Positions 34,384 through 43,258 are shown, counted from the first letter of the stretch. The stretch: 64,000 bases of DNA from Pseudomonadota bacterium (GCA_023426545.1 JAFAAN010000014.1:1-64000), one strand, 5' to 3'. Numbers and translations: made by a program. The notes: generated by a model from the sequence alone, not told the origin.

Positions 34384-34649
34384 CGCGCTTCAGCGCGCCA
34401 GCTCCTTCGAGATGCGGGCGCGGAGCTTCTCGCCGGGCAGCCGGCTGAAGCCCGCGCGCACGTTGTCGGCGCGGCGGCGGACGCTCGCGGGCGCCGGACG
34501 TGCTGACGTGGACAGGTGACAGTTTCCTGCGGCGGCGGTGTTCCCTTGTCACGAGCGGGGCGGTGACGCCCCCCGGCGACTCTCATGGCTCCGGTGTCCG
34601 CGCTGCGCGGGCCGGGCCGCTCTCGAAACAGTCCAGGAAGGTCCAGGCG
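34384..34649. other. Intergenic region with possible remnant of a minus-strand gene
   Basis: On the minus strand, the 54 codons ending at stop 34390-34392 (SVRRRADNVRAGFSRLPGEK, then LRARISKELAR) look protein-like, but there is no ATG, GTG or TTG at a sensible place; the frame opens after a stop near 34550. It is either a non-ATG small basic protein or a gene tail. The rest (to 34649) is the leader of the following plus-strand gene. Confidence 0.3.
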
Positions 34650-36044
34650 ATGAATCGCAAGGTCTCGGTGTGCGCGGGGATGATGGTGGCGGCGGTGGCG
34701 TTCTCGGCGGCGGCCGAGGAGGCGAAGGGCGGTGCGGAGGGCTTGCAAGCCGCTGACGCGAAGCCGGCGGCCGTGGCCGCGGTGGAGGCGGCCCCGGGCG
34801 AAGAGGTCCGCGCGGCCCAGCAGGACGCGCCTCCCGCGGAGACGAAGCCGGAGGCGGGCGCGGAGGAGCGGGAGGTGCACATCCCCTTCAGCCTCAGCCT
34901 GGTGCCGGGCCTGAGCACGGCGGGCTTCCACACGGGCAACGTGGTCAACAACGTGTCCATCGGCCTGGTGGCGACCCACGCGAAGCGCGTGGACGGCGTG
35001 GCGATGGCGCTGGCCGGGAACTGGGTGGAGACGGGCGGGCTGAGCGGCGCGCAGCTCGCGGTGGGCGCCAACCTGTCCCGGGGGCCGGTGTCGGGCGCGC
35101 AGCTCGCGGTGGGCGCCAACGTGGCGCGAGGCGACGCGGAGGGCGCGCAGCTCGCGGTGGGCGGCAACGTCACGTCGGGCGCCGTGAATGGCACGCAGAT
35201 GGGCGTGGGCGTCAACGTGGCGGGGAAGAGCCTCCTGGGCGCGCAGCTGGGCGTGGGCGCCAACGTGTCGGGCGGCTTCGTGCGCGGGCTCCAGGCGGCG
35301 GTGGGCGTCAACGTCGCGGGCGGACCCGTGCACGGGCTGCAGGCCGCGGCGGGGCTCAACGTCGCGGGCGAGCTGACGGGCCTGCAGATGTCCTCGGGCG
35401 TCAGCTACGCGCGTCAGCTCTCCGGCGCGCAGCTCTCCATCATCAACGTGGGCGGTGACGTGGACGGGGCCCAGGTGGGCATCGTCAACGTCGCCGGCAA
35501 GGTGTCCGGCGCGCAGGTGGGCATCCTCAACGTGGCCCGTGAGTCGGAGGGCGAGGCGGTGGGCATCCTGAGCCTCGTCGGCGGTGGTCAGGCGCACGTG
35601 GCGGCGTGGGCCAGCGACCTGGCGCTCACCAACGTGGGGGTGAAGCTGGGCGGCCGTCACATCTACTCGCTGGTGACGGTGGGCTACACGCCTCCCATCG
35701 GCGGGGACCGCCGCCGCTACGTGGTGGGCGCGGGCCTGGGAGGCCACATCCCCGCGGGCCGCTTCTTCTTCGACGTCGACGTGGTGGGCAACACCCTCTA
35801 CTCGAAGAGGCTCTTCGACGACGACGTGCACCATGTCCTGGGGCAGCTCCGGCTGACGGCGGGCTGGCAGGTGGCGCGTCACTTCGCGGTATTCGGTGGC
35901 GTCAGCGCCAACACGCTCGTCTCCTGGGACGGCAAGGACCGGTGGGAGGAGCTGGGCATCGGCCCCGAGTGGAAGCACGTCTCGGACGAGGGCCGCACCA
36001 CCGTGCGCATGTGGCCGGGCCTGCTGGCGGGTGTGCAGATTTGA
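34650..36044 (+). CDS. LA_2272-like surface repeat protein, secreted
   Basis: A 464-residue protein with a signal peptide (MNRKVSVCAGMMVAAVAFSAAA). A charged linker is followed by ~14 imperfect repeats of ~18-20 residues (about 108-310), each reading G-[AL]-Q-[LMV]-x-[VI]-G-x-N-V, such as GAQLAVGANLSRGPVS and GAQVGIVNVAGKVS. This is a beta-solenoid-like pattern found in the LA_2272 family of Leptospira and delta-proteobacterial surface proteins. The C-terminal ~140 residues have alternating aromatic strands (RRYVVGAGLGGHIPAGRFFF, WQVARHFAVFGGVSAN) and end in Ile, suggesting an outer-membrane beta-barrel-like anchor. It is likely an envelope protein exposed at the surface. Confidence 0.8.
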   Translation: MNRKVSVCAGMMVAAVAFSAAAEEAKGGAEGLQAADAKPAAVAAVEAAPGEEVRAAQQDAPPAETKPEAGAEEREVHIPFSLSLVPGLSTAGFHTGNVVNNVSIGLVATHAKRVDGVAMALAGNWVETGGLSGAQLAVGANLSRGPVSGAQLAVGANVARGDAEGAQLAVGGNVTSGAVNGTQMGVGVNVAGKSLLGAQLGVGANVSGGFVRGLQAAVGVNVAGGPVHGLQAAAGLNVAGELTGLQMSSGVSYARQLSGAQLSIINVGGDVDGAQVGIVNVAGKVSGAQVGILNVARESEGEAVGILSLVGGGQAHVAAWASDLALTNVGVKLGGRHIYSLVTVGYTPPIGGDRRRYVVGAGLGGHIPAGRFFFDVDVVGNTLYSKRLFDDDVHHVLGQLRLTAGWQVARHFAVFGGVSANTLVSWDGKDRWEELGIGPEWKHVSDEGRTTVRMWPGLLAGVQI

Positions 36045-36102
36045 CGGGGCCCTCCATGTTCACCCGGGTGCCTCGCGTGGGCGCGGCCCCTGGAGGTGAC
36101 GC

Positions 36103-37113
36103 GTGGAAGGGAGCATGCGCGCGATGGTGCTGCGGGCCGCGGGGCAGCCGCTGCGGGAAGCCCGGTTGCCCATCCCCCGTCCCGGGCCGGAGGAGCTGCT
36201 GCTCCGCGTGAGGGCCTGCGCGGTGTGCCGCACGGACCTGCACATCATCGATGGAGAGCTGCCGCACCCCAAGCTGCCGCTGGTGCCCGGCCACGAAATC
36301 GTGGCGACGGTGGAGGAGGCGGGCGCGCTCGCGACGGCCATCCCCGTGGGCGCGCGAGTGGGCGTGCCCTGGCTCGGCTGGAGCTGTGGCCGCTGCCGCT
36401 TCTGCGTGTCCGGCCGGGAGAACCTCTGTGAGCAGGCCCGCTTCACCGGCTACCAGATTGACGGGGGCTTCGCGGAGTACACGGTGGCGCATCACCGCTT
36501 CTGCTTCCCGCTCCCGCCCGGCTACTCCGACGTCCACGCCGCGCCGCTGATGTGCGCGGGCCTCATCGGCTTCCGCAGCCTCCGCATGGCGGGCACGGAG
36601 AGCCGGCGGCTGGGGCTCTACGGCTTCGGGGCGGCGGCGCACCTCATCATCCAGGTGGCCCGGTACCAGGGCCGGCGCGTCTTCGCCTTCACGCGTCCGG
36701 GCGACGTGAAGGGCCAGCAGTTCGCCCGGGAGCTGGGCGCGGTGTGGGCGGGAGGCTCGGACGCGCTGCCCCCCGAGCCCCTGGACGCGGCCCTCCTCTT
36801 CGCGCCCGTGGGGGCGCTGGTGCCCGCCGCGCTGCGAGCGGTGGACAAGGCGGGCGTCGTCGTGTGCGGCGGCATCTATATGAGCGACATCCCCTCGTTC
36901 CCCTATTCGCTGCTGTGGGAGGAGCGCGTGGTGCGCTCGGTGGCGAACCTCACCCGGGCGGATGCGGTGGACTTCCTGGCGCTCGCGCCTCGCGTGCCGG
37001 TGCGCACGCAGGTGCAACGCTTTCCCCTGGCCGCGGCCAACGAGGCGCTCGCCGCGCTCCGGCAGGGGAAGGTCCAGGGGGCCGCGGTGCTGGACCTGTC
37101 CGCGCCGTCCTGA
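36103..37113 (+). CDS. Zinc-dependent alcohol dehydrogenase (MDR superfamily)
   Basis: A 336-residue protein. The catalytic zinc site is VCRTDLHI (Cys~41), PGHEIVATVEE (His~63) and a late Cys in PLMCAGL. Structural zinc Cys are in SCGRCRFCVSGRENLCE. The nucleotide loop LYGFGAAAHLIIQVARYQG (~175) differs from the usual GxGGxG, and the cofactor is probably NAD(P). It is the zinc-binding alcohol dehydrogenase type found with aldehyde/alcohol metabolism in many soil bacteria. The GTG start 36103 has GGAGG 6 bases upstream. It follows the LA_2272 gene by 58 bases. Confidence 0.88.
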   Translation: MEGSMRAMVLRAAGQPLREARLPIPRPGPEELLLRVRACAVCRTDLHIIDGELPHPKLPLVPGHEIVATVEEAGALATAIPVGARVGVPWLGWSCGRCRFCVSGRENLCEQARFTGYQIDGGFAEYTVAHHRFCFPLPPGYSDVHAAPLMCAGLIGFRSLRMAGTESRRLGLYGFGAAAHLIIQVARYQGRRVFAFTRPGDVKGQQFARELGAVWAGGSDALPPEPLDAALLFAPVGALVPAALRAVDKAGVVVCGGIYMSDIPSFPYSLLWEERVVRSVANLTRADAVDFLALAPRVPVRTQVQRFPLAAANEALAALRQGKVQGAAVLDLSAPS

Positions 37114-37320
37114 GCGCGCGGAGGGGCGGGCCCTTGCCTCCTGGCCGCACGGGGCAGAACGCCACGCAGGGACTGCGCCGTGTCCCAATCCGCCGCAAAT
37201 ATCGCGTGAGGCGGACCGCGCGGTGAAGGAATTCCGCGGGCATGGCGCTGGCCGCGCAAATGCATCTGGCGCCAGGGCAACCCGGTGCCCCTTGCCGGGC
37301 ACCCCCACCCGAGGCGGACG

Positions 37321-37656
37321 ATGAACCGAGCGCTGCAAATCACCTATCGGGGCATGGAGACGAGCGAGGCCCTCAGCGAGTACATCCGCGACCACGCCGA
37401 CAAGCTGGAGCAGTTCTACGACGGCATCGTGGGGTGCCACGTGGTGGTGGAGGAGCCTCACCGGCACAAGCAGCGCGGCCGGCATTTCCAGGTGCGGGTG
37501 GATGTGAGCGTTCCTGGGCGGAACATCGTCGCCGCCCGGGACCCGGAGGCGTGCAGCGGCCACGAGGACGCCTACCAGGCGGTGACGGACGCGTTCGAGG
37601 CCGCGCGCCGCCAGCTCCAACACTACGCGGACGCGCTTCGCTCGCACCACCGGTGA
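37321..37656 (+). CDS. Ribosome hibernation factor, HPF/RaiA family (short form)
   Basis: A 111-residue protein. MNRALQITYRGMETSEALSE opens the beta-alpha-beta-beta-beta-alpha fold, with the conserved basic strands HVVVEEPHRHKQRGRHFQVR and VDVSVPGRNIVAARDP, and C-terminal helix HEDAYQAVTDAFEAARRQL. It binds the 30S decoding site and silences ribosomes in stationary phase; the long C-terminal dimerisation domain is absent. The ATG at 37321 has GAGG about 7 bases upstream; the longer ORF start is not conserved. Confidence 0.88.
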   Translation: MNRALQITYRGMETSEALSEYIRDHADKLEQFYDGIVGCHVVVEEPHRHKQRGRHFQVRVDVSVPGRNIVAARDPEACSGHEDAYQAVTDAFEAARRQLQHYADALRSHHR

Positions 37657-37733
37657 CGGCGGGCCGCACGCGCCGCTTCATCCCCATCACAGACATTCAG
37701 TCAGGCGGTTGCGGGGCCCGCCTTCCGAACATT

Positions 37734-37753
37734 TGTCATTCAAACTCATGACA
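37734..37753. promoter_or_regulatory. Inverted repeat upstream of the red operon
   Basis: TGTCAT, 8-base spacer, ATGACA, in an AT-richer patch ~195 bases before redB. A related half-site occurs at ~37784-37800 (TTGTCACGCCATGATAG). Candidate operator for the operon. Elsewhere in 37657-37948 I see nothing. Confidence 0.35.
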
Positions 37754-37948
37754 GACCTGGGGCGCTGAGCGCTATCGTGTGGCTTGTCACGCCATGATAG
37801 CCCAGCGCCACCAGGTGCTGCGGGTCGACGCCGAGGTCCCCCACCTCGTCACCGCCGCCGTCCACTCGACAGCCTCTCTCCTCCTGCCCTCTCCGGCTCC
37901 GCGCCCGGGGTGTGGCCTCGGCGCCAGGGTGTCCCCGGGGGGCGCGCG

Positions 37949-38566
37949 ATGACGGCTCCGCCGCGCAAGCGTGGCTGGTGGGTGCTGATGGGCGTCCTCT
38001 GGCTCGGAGGCGTCGCGGGCGGCTCGCTGGCCATGGCCCGCTACGCGCTCACCCCGGGTGAGTCGCTGGAGCCCCCATCGCGCTGGCCGGGCGACTCCGG
38101 CCTGCCGCGCGTGGAGGGGCGCCCCACGCTGGTGATGCTGGCCCATCCGCTCTGCCCCTGCACGCGCGCCAGCCTGGGCGAGCTCGCCGGGGTGATGGCG
38201 AAGGCGCAGGGGCGGCTGGACGCCTTCGTGCTCTTCCTCAAGCCGGAGGGCACGGGGCAGGACTGGGAGCAGGGCGCGCTGTGGCGCTCGGCCGCCGCGA
38301 TTCCGGGCGTCACCGCCCTGCGCGACGAGGGCGGTGCCCAGGCCGAGCGCTTCGGCGCCATCACCTCCGGGCAGGTGCTCGTCTACGACGCGGACGGGGC
38401 GCTGCGCTTCAGCGGCGGCATCACCCCGGCGCGAGGCCACGCGGGCGACAACGCCGGCCGCGCGGCGGTGGAGGCGCTGCTCGGGGACGAGACGGCGCCC
38501 CTGGCGCGGGCGGAGCACGCCGTCTACGGCTGCGAGCTCGCGAACCCGCGCGGGAGCGAGCCATGA
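37949..38566 (+). CDS. redB: RedB-like thioredoxin-fold membrane-anchored protein
   Basis: A 205-residue protein. The start is placed at MTAPPRKRGWW, followed by a transmembrane anchor (~10-31). The periplasmic domain has MLAHPLCPCTRASLGEL (Cys69 and Cys71, a CPC version of the thioredoxin CxxC), FVLFLKPEG and GQVLVYDADGALRFSGGITP, the strand order of thioredoxin/AhpC folds. CPC in place of CxxC makes disulfide exchange doubtful. It overlaps the next gene as ATGA. The gene directly upstream of redC in M. xanthus carries the RedB name, as far as I recall; its role there is not defined. Confidence 0.65.
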   Translation: MTAPPRKRGWWVLMGVLWLGGVAGGSLAMARYALTPGESLEPPSRWPGDSGLPRVEGRPTLVMLAHPLCPCTRASLGELAGVMAKAQGRLDAFVLFLKPEGTGQDWEQGALWRSAAAIPGVTALRDEGGAQAERFGAITSGQVLVYDADGALRFSGGITPARGHAGDNAGRAAVEALLGDETAPLARAEHAVYGCELANPRGSEP

Positions 38567-39963
38567 GCGCGGTCCAGGACGGGGGCGTGCCGGGTCCGCC
38601 CGTGGCGCTCAAGGAGCGGGCCGCGCGCCTCTTCCAGGAGCACCTGTTCGCCGTGCGCGGCCGCACGGACCGGCTCTTCGCGGGGTTGATGCTGGGCCAG
38701 TGGGCGGTGGGCATCCTCATCGCCGTCGCGGGGCCCTCTCGCGGTGGGCACGTCCTGGCGGCCCTGGTGGTGGGAACGCTGCTCAGCGCCTGCCCGGTGG
38801 CCATGGCCCGCTGGCGCCCGGGCGCCCCGCTCACGCGGCACGTGGTGGCGGTGTGCCAGGCGCTCTGGTCCTCCCTGCTCATCTTCCTGACGGACGGCCG
38901 GGTGGAGACGCACTTCCACATCTTCGGCTCGCTGGCCTTCCTCGCGCTGTACCGCGACCCCTGGGTGCTGCTCACCGCGAGCGTCACCACCACCGTGGAC
39001 CACGTGCTGCGCGGCACGATTGGGGCGCAGTCCTTCTATGGTGGCCCTCCACCGGAGCTGTGGCGCTTCGTCGAGCACGCCTTCTGGGTGGCCTTCATCG
39101 ACGTGGTGCTGGTGTATTCCTGCCGGGGGATGCTGCGGGAGCTGCGCGAGGTGGCGGTGCGCCGGGCGGAGCTGGAGCTGGCGCGCGAGCGCGAGCAGGC
39201 CAAGGCCCGCGAGCTGGACCACGCCCTGCGGGAGCTCAGCGGCTTCCAGGAGCACCTCATCCGCGTGGAGAAGCTGGCCGCGGTGGGGCAGCTGGCCGCC
39301 AGCGTGGGGCACGAGCTGCGCAACCCGCTGGCGGCGGTGCGCAACTCCCACGCCTACCTCTCCCGCAAGCTCACGAAGGACCCAGCGGGGGCCGTGGATG
39401 ACCCACGGGTCCCCCAGTTCCTTGGATTGATGGAGCGCGAGCTGAATGCCTGCGCGAAAATCATCTCCGACCTGCTCGACTTCGCGCGCGAGCGTCCACC
39501 CGCGCTCCAGCCCTGTCCGCTGCGCCCGCTGGTGGACGAGGCCATCGGCGTGGTGCCTCCGCGCGACGGCGTGCGCGTCATCAACGGTGTCCCGGAGTCG
39601 TTGCCGGTGCCCAACCTGGACAAGGAACAGTTCCGCCAGGTGCTCGTGAACCTGGTGCAGAACGCAGTGGAGGCCATGCCCGTGGGGCGCAATGGAGAGG
39701 TCGCAGTGATGGCGGAAGGTGGTGAGTCCATGCCCTGGCGCATCCGGGTCGTGGATGACGGCGCGGGGATTCCAGCGGACGTGCTGCCGAAGATTTTCGA
39801 GCCGCTCTTCACCACGAAGACGCGGGGCACCGGCTTGGGACTGGCCATTGTCGCCAACATGGTGCAACGTCATGGCGGCACAATCTCTGTGAGCAGCGAA
39901 GCGGAGCGGGGTAGTGAGTTCCTCATCGTGCTCCCCGCGGCAGCGGCGGCTCAGGCCGCATGA
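38563..39963 (+). CDS. redC: Membrane histidine kinase RedC
   Basis: A 466-residue kinase. Several transmembrane helices (~36-190; GLMLGQWAVGILIAVAG, HVLAALVVGTLLSACPVA, WSSLLIFLTDGRVETHFHIF) lead into a coiled coil (~195-235). HisKA carries ASVGHELRNPLAAVRN (His250). HATPase_c has N-box LVNLVQNAVEAMP, G1 VDDGAGIP and G2 RGTGLGLAIVANM. In M. xanthus, RedC is the kinase of the RedCDEF system, which represses development through RedF and is diverted through RedD. Start ATG and the redB stop overlap as ATGA. The membrane part contains the GRVETHFHIFG block, which may bind a ligand or metal. Confidence 0.88.
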   Translation: MSAVQDGGVPGPPVALKERAARLFQEHLFAVRGRTDRLFAGLMLGQWAVGILIAVAGPSRGGHVLAALVVGTLLSACPVAMARWRPGAPLTRHVVAVCQALWSSLLIFLTDGRVETHFHIFGSLAFLALYRDPWVLLTASVTTTVDHVLRGTIGAQSFYGGPPPELWRFVEHAFWVAFIDVVLVYSCRGMLRELREVAVRRAELELAREREQAKARELDHALRELSGFQEHLIRVEKLAAVGQLAASVGHELRNPLAAVRNSHAYLSRKLTKDPAGAVDDPRVPQFLGLMERELNACAKIISDLLDFARERPPALQPCPLRPLVDEAIGVVPPRDGVRVINGVPESLPVPNLDKEQFRQVLVNLVQNAVEAMPVGRNGEVAVMAEGGESMPWRIRVVDDGAGIPADVLPKIFEPLFTTKTRGTGLGLAIVANMVQRHGGTISVSSEAERGSEFLIVLPAAAAAQAA

Positions 39964-40727
39964 TGGAGGACGTCGCAGTGGCCCCCGCGCGCATCCTGCT
40001 GGTCGACGACGAGGAGTCGCTTCGCATCACCCTGGCCGCGAACCTGGAGCTGGAGGGCCACACGGTCCTCGAGGCTGCCAACGGCGAGGAGGCCTTGCGG
40101 CTGCTGGAGCAGCAGCCGGTGGACGTGGTGCTGACCGACATCCGCATGCCCGGGCTCCATGGCGTGGAGCTCCTGCGCCGCATCAAGCAGGAGCGCCCCG
40201 ACATGCCGGTGGTGTTGATGACCGCCTTCACGGCGGAGGAGCTGGTGGATGACGCGCTCGCCGAGGGCGCCTTCACCGTGCTGCCCAAGCCCTTCGACGT
40301 GACGCACGCGCTGGACACGGTGCTGCGCGCGGCGCGGGCGCCGCAGGTGTTGGTGGTGGACGACACCGAGCAGGTGGCGCGCGGCATGGTGCGCGCGCTG
40401 AGCACCGTGGGGCTGCGCGCGCGCGCCGTCTATAGCGGCGAGGAGGCGTTGGCCTCGCTGCGCTCGGGTGAGTACGACGTGTGTGTGCTGGACCTGGTGA
40501 TGCCGGAGATGAGCGGGCCGGAGCTGGTGTCCAAGGTGCGCGCGGCGAATCTGTCCGTCGCCATCATCGCCGTGTCCGGCCACGTGGTGCCGGAGATGCT
40601 GCGCCGGGTGGCGGCGCAGGGCGCGGTGGTCTGCATGACCAAGCCGGTACCGTTGCGTGAGCTGGTACAGGCCATTGCACGGGTGCGAGGCCGGCCTCAA
40701 CAAGGGCTGCAAGGCGCGAGGATTTGA
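39960..40727 (+). CDS. redD: Dual-receiver response regulator RedD
   Basis: A 255-residue protein with two CheY-like receivers and no output domain. REC1: LLVDDEESL, VVLTDIRMPG (Asp60), VVLMTAFTAEE, VLPKPFDV (Lys110). REC2: LVVDDTEQVA, VCVLDLVMPEM (Asp178), IIAVSGHVVPE, MTKPVPL. Both have the full acidic pocket, Thr/Ser and Lys. In M. xanthus, RedD accepts phosphate from RedC and passes it to RedE. Coupled to redC by ATGA. Two intact receivers allow it to act as a phosphate relay or sink. Confidence 0.9.
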   Translation: MMEDVAVAPARILLVDDEESLRITLAANLELEGHTVLEAANGEEALRLLEQQPVDVVLTDIRMPGLHGVELLRRIKQERPDMPVVLMTAFTAEELVDDALAEGAFTVLPKPFDVTHALDTVLRAARAPQVLVVDDTEQVARGMVRALSTVGLRARAVYSGEEALASLRSGEYDVCVLDLVMPEMSGPELVSKVRAANLSVAIIAVSGHVVPEMLRRVAAQGAVVCMTKPVPLRELVQAIARVRGRPQQGLQGARI

Positions 40728-40730
40728 CCC

Positions 40731-41459
40731 ATGGCAGGCAGAGACCTCCAAGCGCGAGAGCGGGCGGCGGTGGCGGACGTGGTGGCTTCCACCCTGCGGC
40801 ACGACCTGCGCAACAAGCTGGCCAGCATCCGCAACGCCTCGTTCTATTTGATGCGGCAGGTGAAGAAGACGGACCTCTGGAGCGCGGACCCGCGCGTGGA
40901 GACCTTCTTCCAGCTCATCGAGCGGGAGCTGACGTCCGCCGAGGACGTGCTCTCCCGGCGGGCGCCGCCGTCCACCGGCGGTGCGCGTCCCAGGTGCAGC
41001 GCCCGCGAGGGCGTGGAGCACGCGCTCGCCCAGGCCCAGGTGCCTTCAACCGTGACGGTGGTGCGTGAGCTGTCGGAGCGGGGCGGCGTGCCGCTGGAGG
41101 TGGAGGACCTGGCCCTGCTGGTGCGCTGCCTCGTGGACAACGCGCTGGAGGCCATGCCCCGCGGCGGCACCCTCACGCTGTGCACCCGGGACACGGACGC
41201 GGGCGTGTGCCTGCGCGTGGAGGACACCGGAGAGGGCTTGTCGCCCGAGGCGTACTCCCGGGCCCTGGAGCCCTTCTTCACCACGCGGCCCCACCACGCG
41301 GGCCTGGGGCTGAGCATCGTCCACCGCGCGGCCGTCCGCCACGGCTGGCAGCTGGACCTCGGCGCGGGCCCCTCGGGCGGCACGTACGTGGAACTTGTCT
41401 TCACGGGCTCGGAGTCAGGGGCTCATGACCGGATTGACGTGACTCGGGGGAGCAAGTGA
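40731..41459 (+). CDS. redE: Soluble histidine kinase/phosphatase RedE
   Basis: A 242-residue protein, no membrane segment. HisKA: VASTLRHDLRNKLASIRN (His24, close to the N-terminus). HATPase_c: N-box VRCLVDNALEAMPRGG, G1 EDTGEGLSPE, G2 HHAGLGLSIVHRA. The start lies 3 bases after the redD stop. In M. xanthus, RedE acts on RedF and receives phosphate back from RedD, so this kinase is thought to work mainly as a conditional phosphatase. Without a sensor domain, it must get its input from the other Red proteins. Confidence 0.88.
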   Translation: MAGRDLQARERAAVADVVASTLRHDLRNKLASIRNASFYLMRQVKKTDLWSADPRVETFFQLIERELTSAEDVLSRRAPPSTGGARPRCSAREGVEHALAQAQVPSTVTVVRELSERGGVPLEVEDLALLVRCLVDNALEAMPRGGTLTLCTRDTDAGVCLRVEDTGEGLSPEAYSRALEPFFTTRPHHAGLGLSIVHRAAVRHGWQLDLGAGPSGGTYVELVFTGSESGAHDRIDVTRGSK

Positions 41460-41839
41460 TGGAGACGAACTGGACCTTCGGGCGTTGCCTGCTGCTCGTG
41501 GAGGACGACCCTTCCAACCGGATGACGTTGTCCGCGCTTCTGGAGGACGCGGGCTTCGCGGTCGTCACGGCGGGTTCCTATTCGGAGGCCGCGGGATTAT
41601 TGAACCGGCCTCGTGCGTATGACGCCGTGCTGTTGGACCAGAGCCTGGGAGACGGCTTTGGCACCGGGCTGATTCCGCTGGTGCGTCACCACATGCCGAA
41701 GACGAAGGTCGTCTTCGTCACCGGCCATGACGGGAAGATCGACATGCCGGTGGACGCCGTCTTCCGCAAGGGTGGCCACTTCGATGACCTGCTGGCCTTC
41801 CTTTTCAAACTGTTGCCCCAGCGCCCACTGGGCGCCTGA
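41456..41839 (+). CDS. redF: Single-domain response regulator RedF
   Basis: A 127-residue receiver: LLLVEDDPSN (acidic pocket), AVLLDQSLGDG (Asp61), VFVTGHDGKID (Thr), VFRKGGHFD (Lys105). There is no DNA-binding or other output domain. The GTG at 41456 overlaps the redE stop as GTGA; the ATG directly after is equally possible. In M. xanthus, phosphorylated RedF holds back developmental progression; the downstream target is unknown. Last gene of the red operon; the next gene starts 15 bases later in the same direction. Confidence 0.88.
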   Translation: MMETNWTFGRCLLLVEDDPSNRMTLSALLEDAGFAVVTAGSYSEAAGLLNRPRAYDAVLLDQSLGDGFGTGLIPLVRHHMPKTKVVFVTGHDGKIDMPVDAVFRKGGHFDDLLAFLFKLLPQRPLGA

Positions 41840-41854
41840 ACGAGAGGTTCCTGA

Positions 41855-43258
41855 ATGTTGCTCCCTTCCGTTTCCGAGCGCTCCGCACTCACCCGGCGGC
41901 GGGAGCAACTGGCCCGGGCCCTGGGGGCCGCGCCCGCGCTGATGGCGTCGAGCCGCCCCCGCCCGCGCAACTACGCCGCCGACCAGTTCCCCTTCCGCGC
42001 CTCCAGCCACTTCCTCTACCTCTTCGGGCTCGCGGCGCCGGACGGCATGGGCCTGTATGACGGCCAGGGCTGGACGCTGTACCTGCCCGAGCCGGGCCCC
42101 GACGACGCGCTGTGGGACGGCGTGGTGCCCGGCTTCGATGAAATCTCGGAGCGCACGGGCTGCGCGGTGCGCTCGCGCGCCGAGCTGCCCGCGGCGCTGA
42201 AGGGCCGCGAGGTGGCGACGCTGCCCACGCCGGACCTGGAGACGTGCCTGGAGCTGGCGGCGCTGCTCGGCCGCGAGGTCCGCCCCGGCCACCTGTCGCC
42301 GGTGGACGTGCCGCTGGCGGACGCGATGATTGCGCTGCGCCTGCGGCACGACGACGCGGCGGTGGCGCAGCTGCGGCAGGCGGCGGAGGTCACGGCGTCG
42401 GCCCACCTGGCGGGCATGCGCGCGACGCGGCCGGGCGTCTTGGAGGCCGTGGTGCGCGCCGCGATGGAGGCGGAGTTCACCGCGCGCGACGTGCGGCCGG
42501 CGTATCAGCCCATCGTCACGGTTCACGGCGAGGTGCTGCACAACCTGCGCTACGACCACACGCTGCGCGAGGGCGAGCTGCTGCTGGCGGACGTGGGAGG
42601 CGAGAGCCCGGGAGGCTTCGCCTGTGACGTGACGCGCACGTGGCCGGTGACGGGGCGCTTCAGCTCGCCGCAGCGCGAGCTGTACGAGCTGGTGTTGCGC
42701 ATGCAGAAGGCCAGCATCGCCGCCGTGCGTCCGGGCACGCGCTACCGTGAGGTGCACATGGCCTCGCACCGGGAGATGGCGCGCGGGCTGGTGGCGCTGG
42801 GCATCCTCCGCGGAGACCCGGAGGAGCTGGTGGCGGATGGCGTCACCGCGCTCTTCTTCCCGCATGGCGTGGGCCACCTGCTGGGCCTGGACGTGCACGA
42901 CATGGAGGACCTCGGGGACCGGGCGGGCTATGCGCCGGGCCGCACGCGCTCGCCGGAGTTCGGCCACCGTTCGCTGCGCCTGGACCGGGATTTGGAGCCG
43001 GGCATGGCGGTGACGATTGAGCCGGGCATGTATCAGGTGCCGGCCATCCTGTCGGACGCGCGGCTCACGGCGCGCGCGAAAGACAGGCTCCAGCGCGACG
43101 TGCTGGCGCGCTACGCGGACGTGCGCGGCATCCGCATCGAGGACGACGTGCTCGTCACGGCGGAGGGCCACGAGGTGCTCACCGCCGCCATCCCGAAGGA
43201 GGCCGCGGACATCGAGGCCTTCATGACCAGCTCTGGCCATCCAGCTCCGGGAAGGTGA
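41855..43258 (+). CDS. pepP: Xaa-Pro aminopeptidase (M24B, PepP type)
   Basis: A 467-residue cytosolic metallopeptidase releasing N-terminal residues linked to proline. The N-terminal creatinase-type domain (RPRNYAADQFPFRASSHFLYLFGL) is followed by the M24 pita-bread domain with metal ligands in LLADVGGESPG (Asp), FACDVTRTWPV (Asp), FPHGVGHLLGLDVHD (His), VTIEPGMY (Glu) and GIRIEDDVLVT (Glu). The length is normal for the family. It begins 15 bases after redF and may be part of the same transcript; no role in Red signalling is known to me. Its 3' end overlaps the convergent gene by 38 bases. Confidence 0.9.
   Translation: MLLPSVSERSALTRRREQLARALGAAPALMASSRPRPRNYAADQFPFRASSHFLYLFGLAAPDGMGLYDGQGWTLYLPEPGPDDALWDGVVPGFDEISERTGCAVRSRAELPAALKGREVATLPTPDLETCLELAALLGREVRPGHLSPVDVPLADAMIALRLRHDDAAVAQLRQAAEVTASAHLAGMRATRPGVLEAVVRAAMEAEFTARDVRPAYQPIVTVHGEVLHNLRYDHTLREGELLLADVGGESPGGFACDVTRTWPVTGRFSSPQRELYELVLRMQKASIAAVRPGTRYREVHMASHREMARGLVALGILRGDPEELVADGVTALFFPHGVGHLLGLDVHDMEDLGDRAGYAPGRTRSPEFGHRSLRLDRDLEPGMAVTIEPGMYQVPAILSDARLTARAKDRLQRDVLARYADVRGIRIEDDVLVTAEGHEVLTAAIPKEAADIEAFMTSSGHPAPGR

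Noticed and set aside
37784..37948. N-terminal 55-residue extension of the RedB-like protein
   Set aside because: It is Arg/Pro-rich, unlike a membrane-protein N-terminus, and the internal ATG at 37949 directly precedes the transmembrane anchor.
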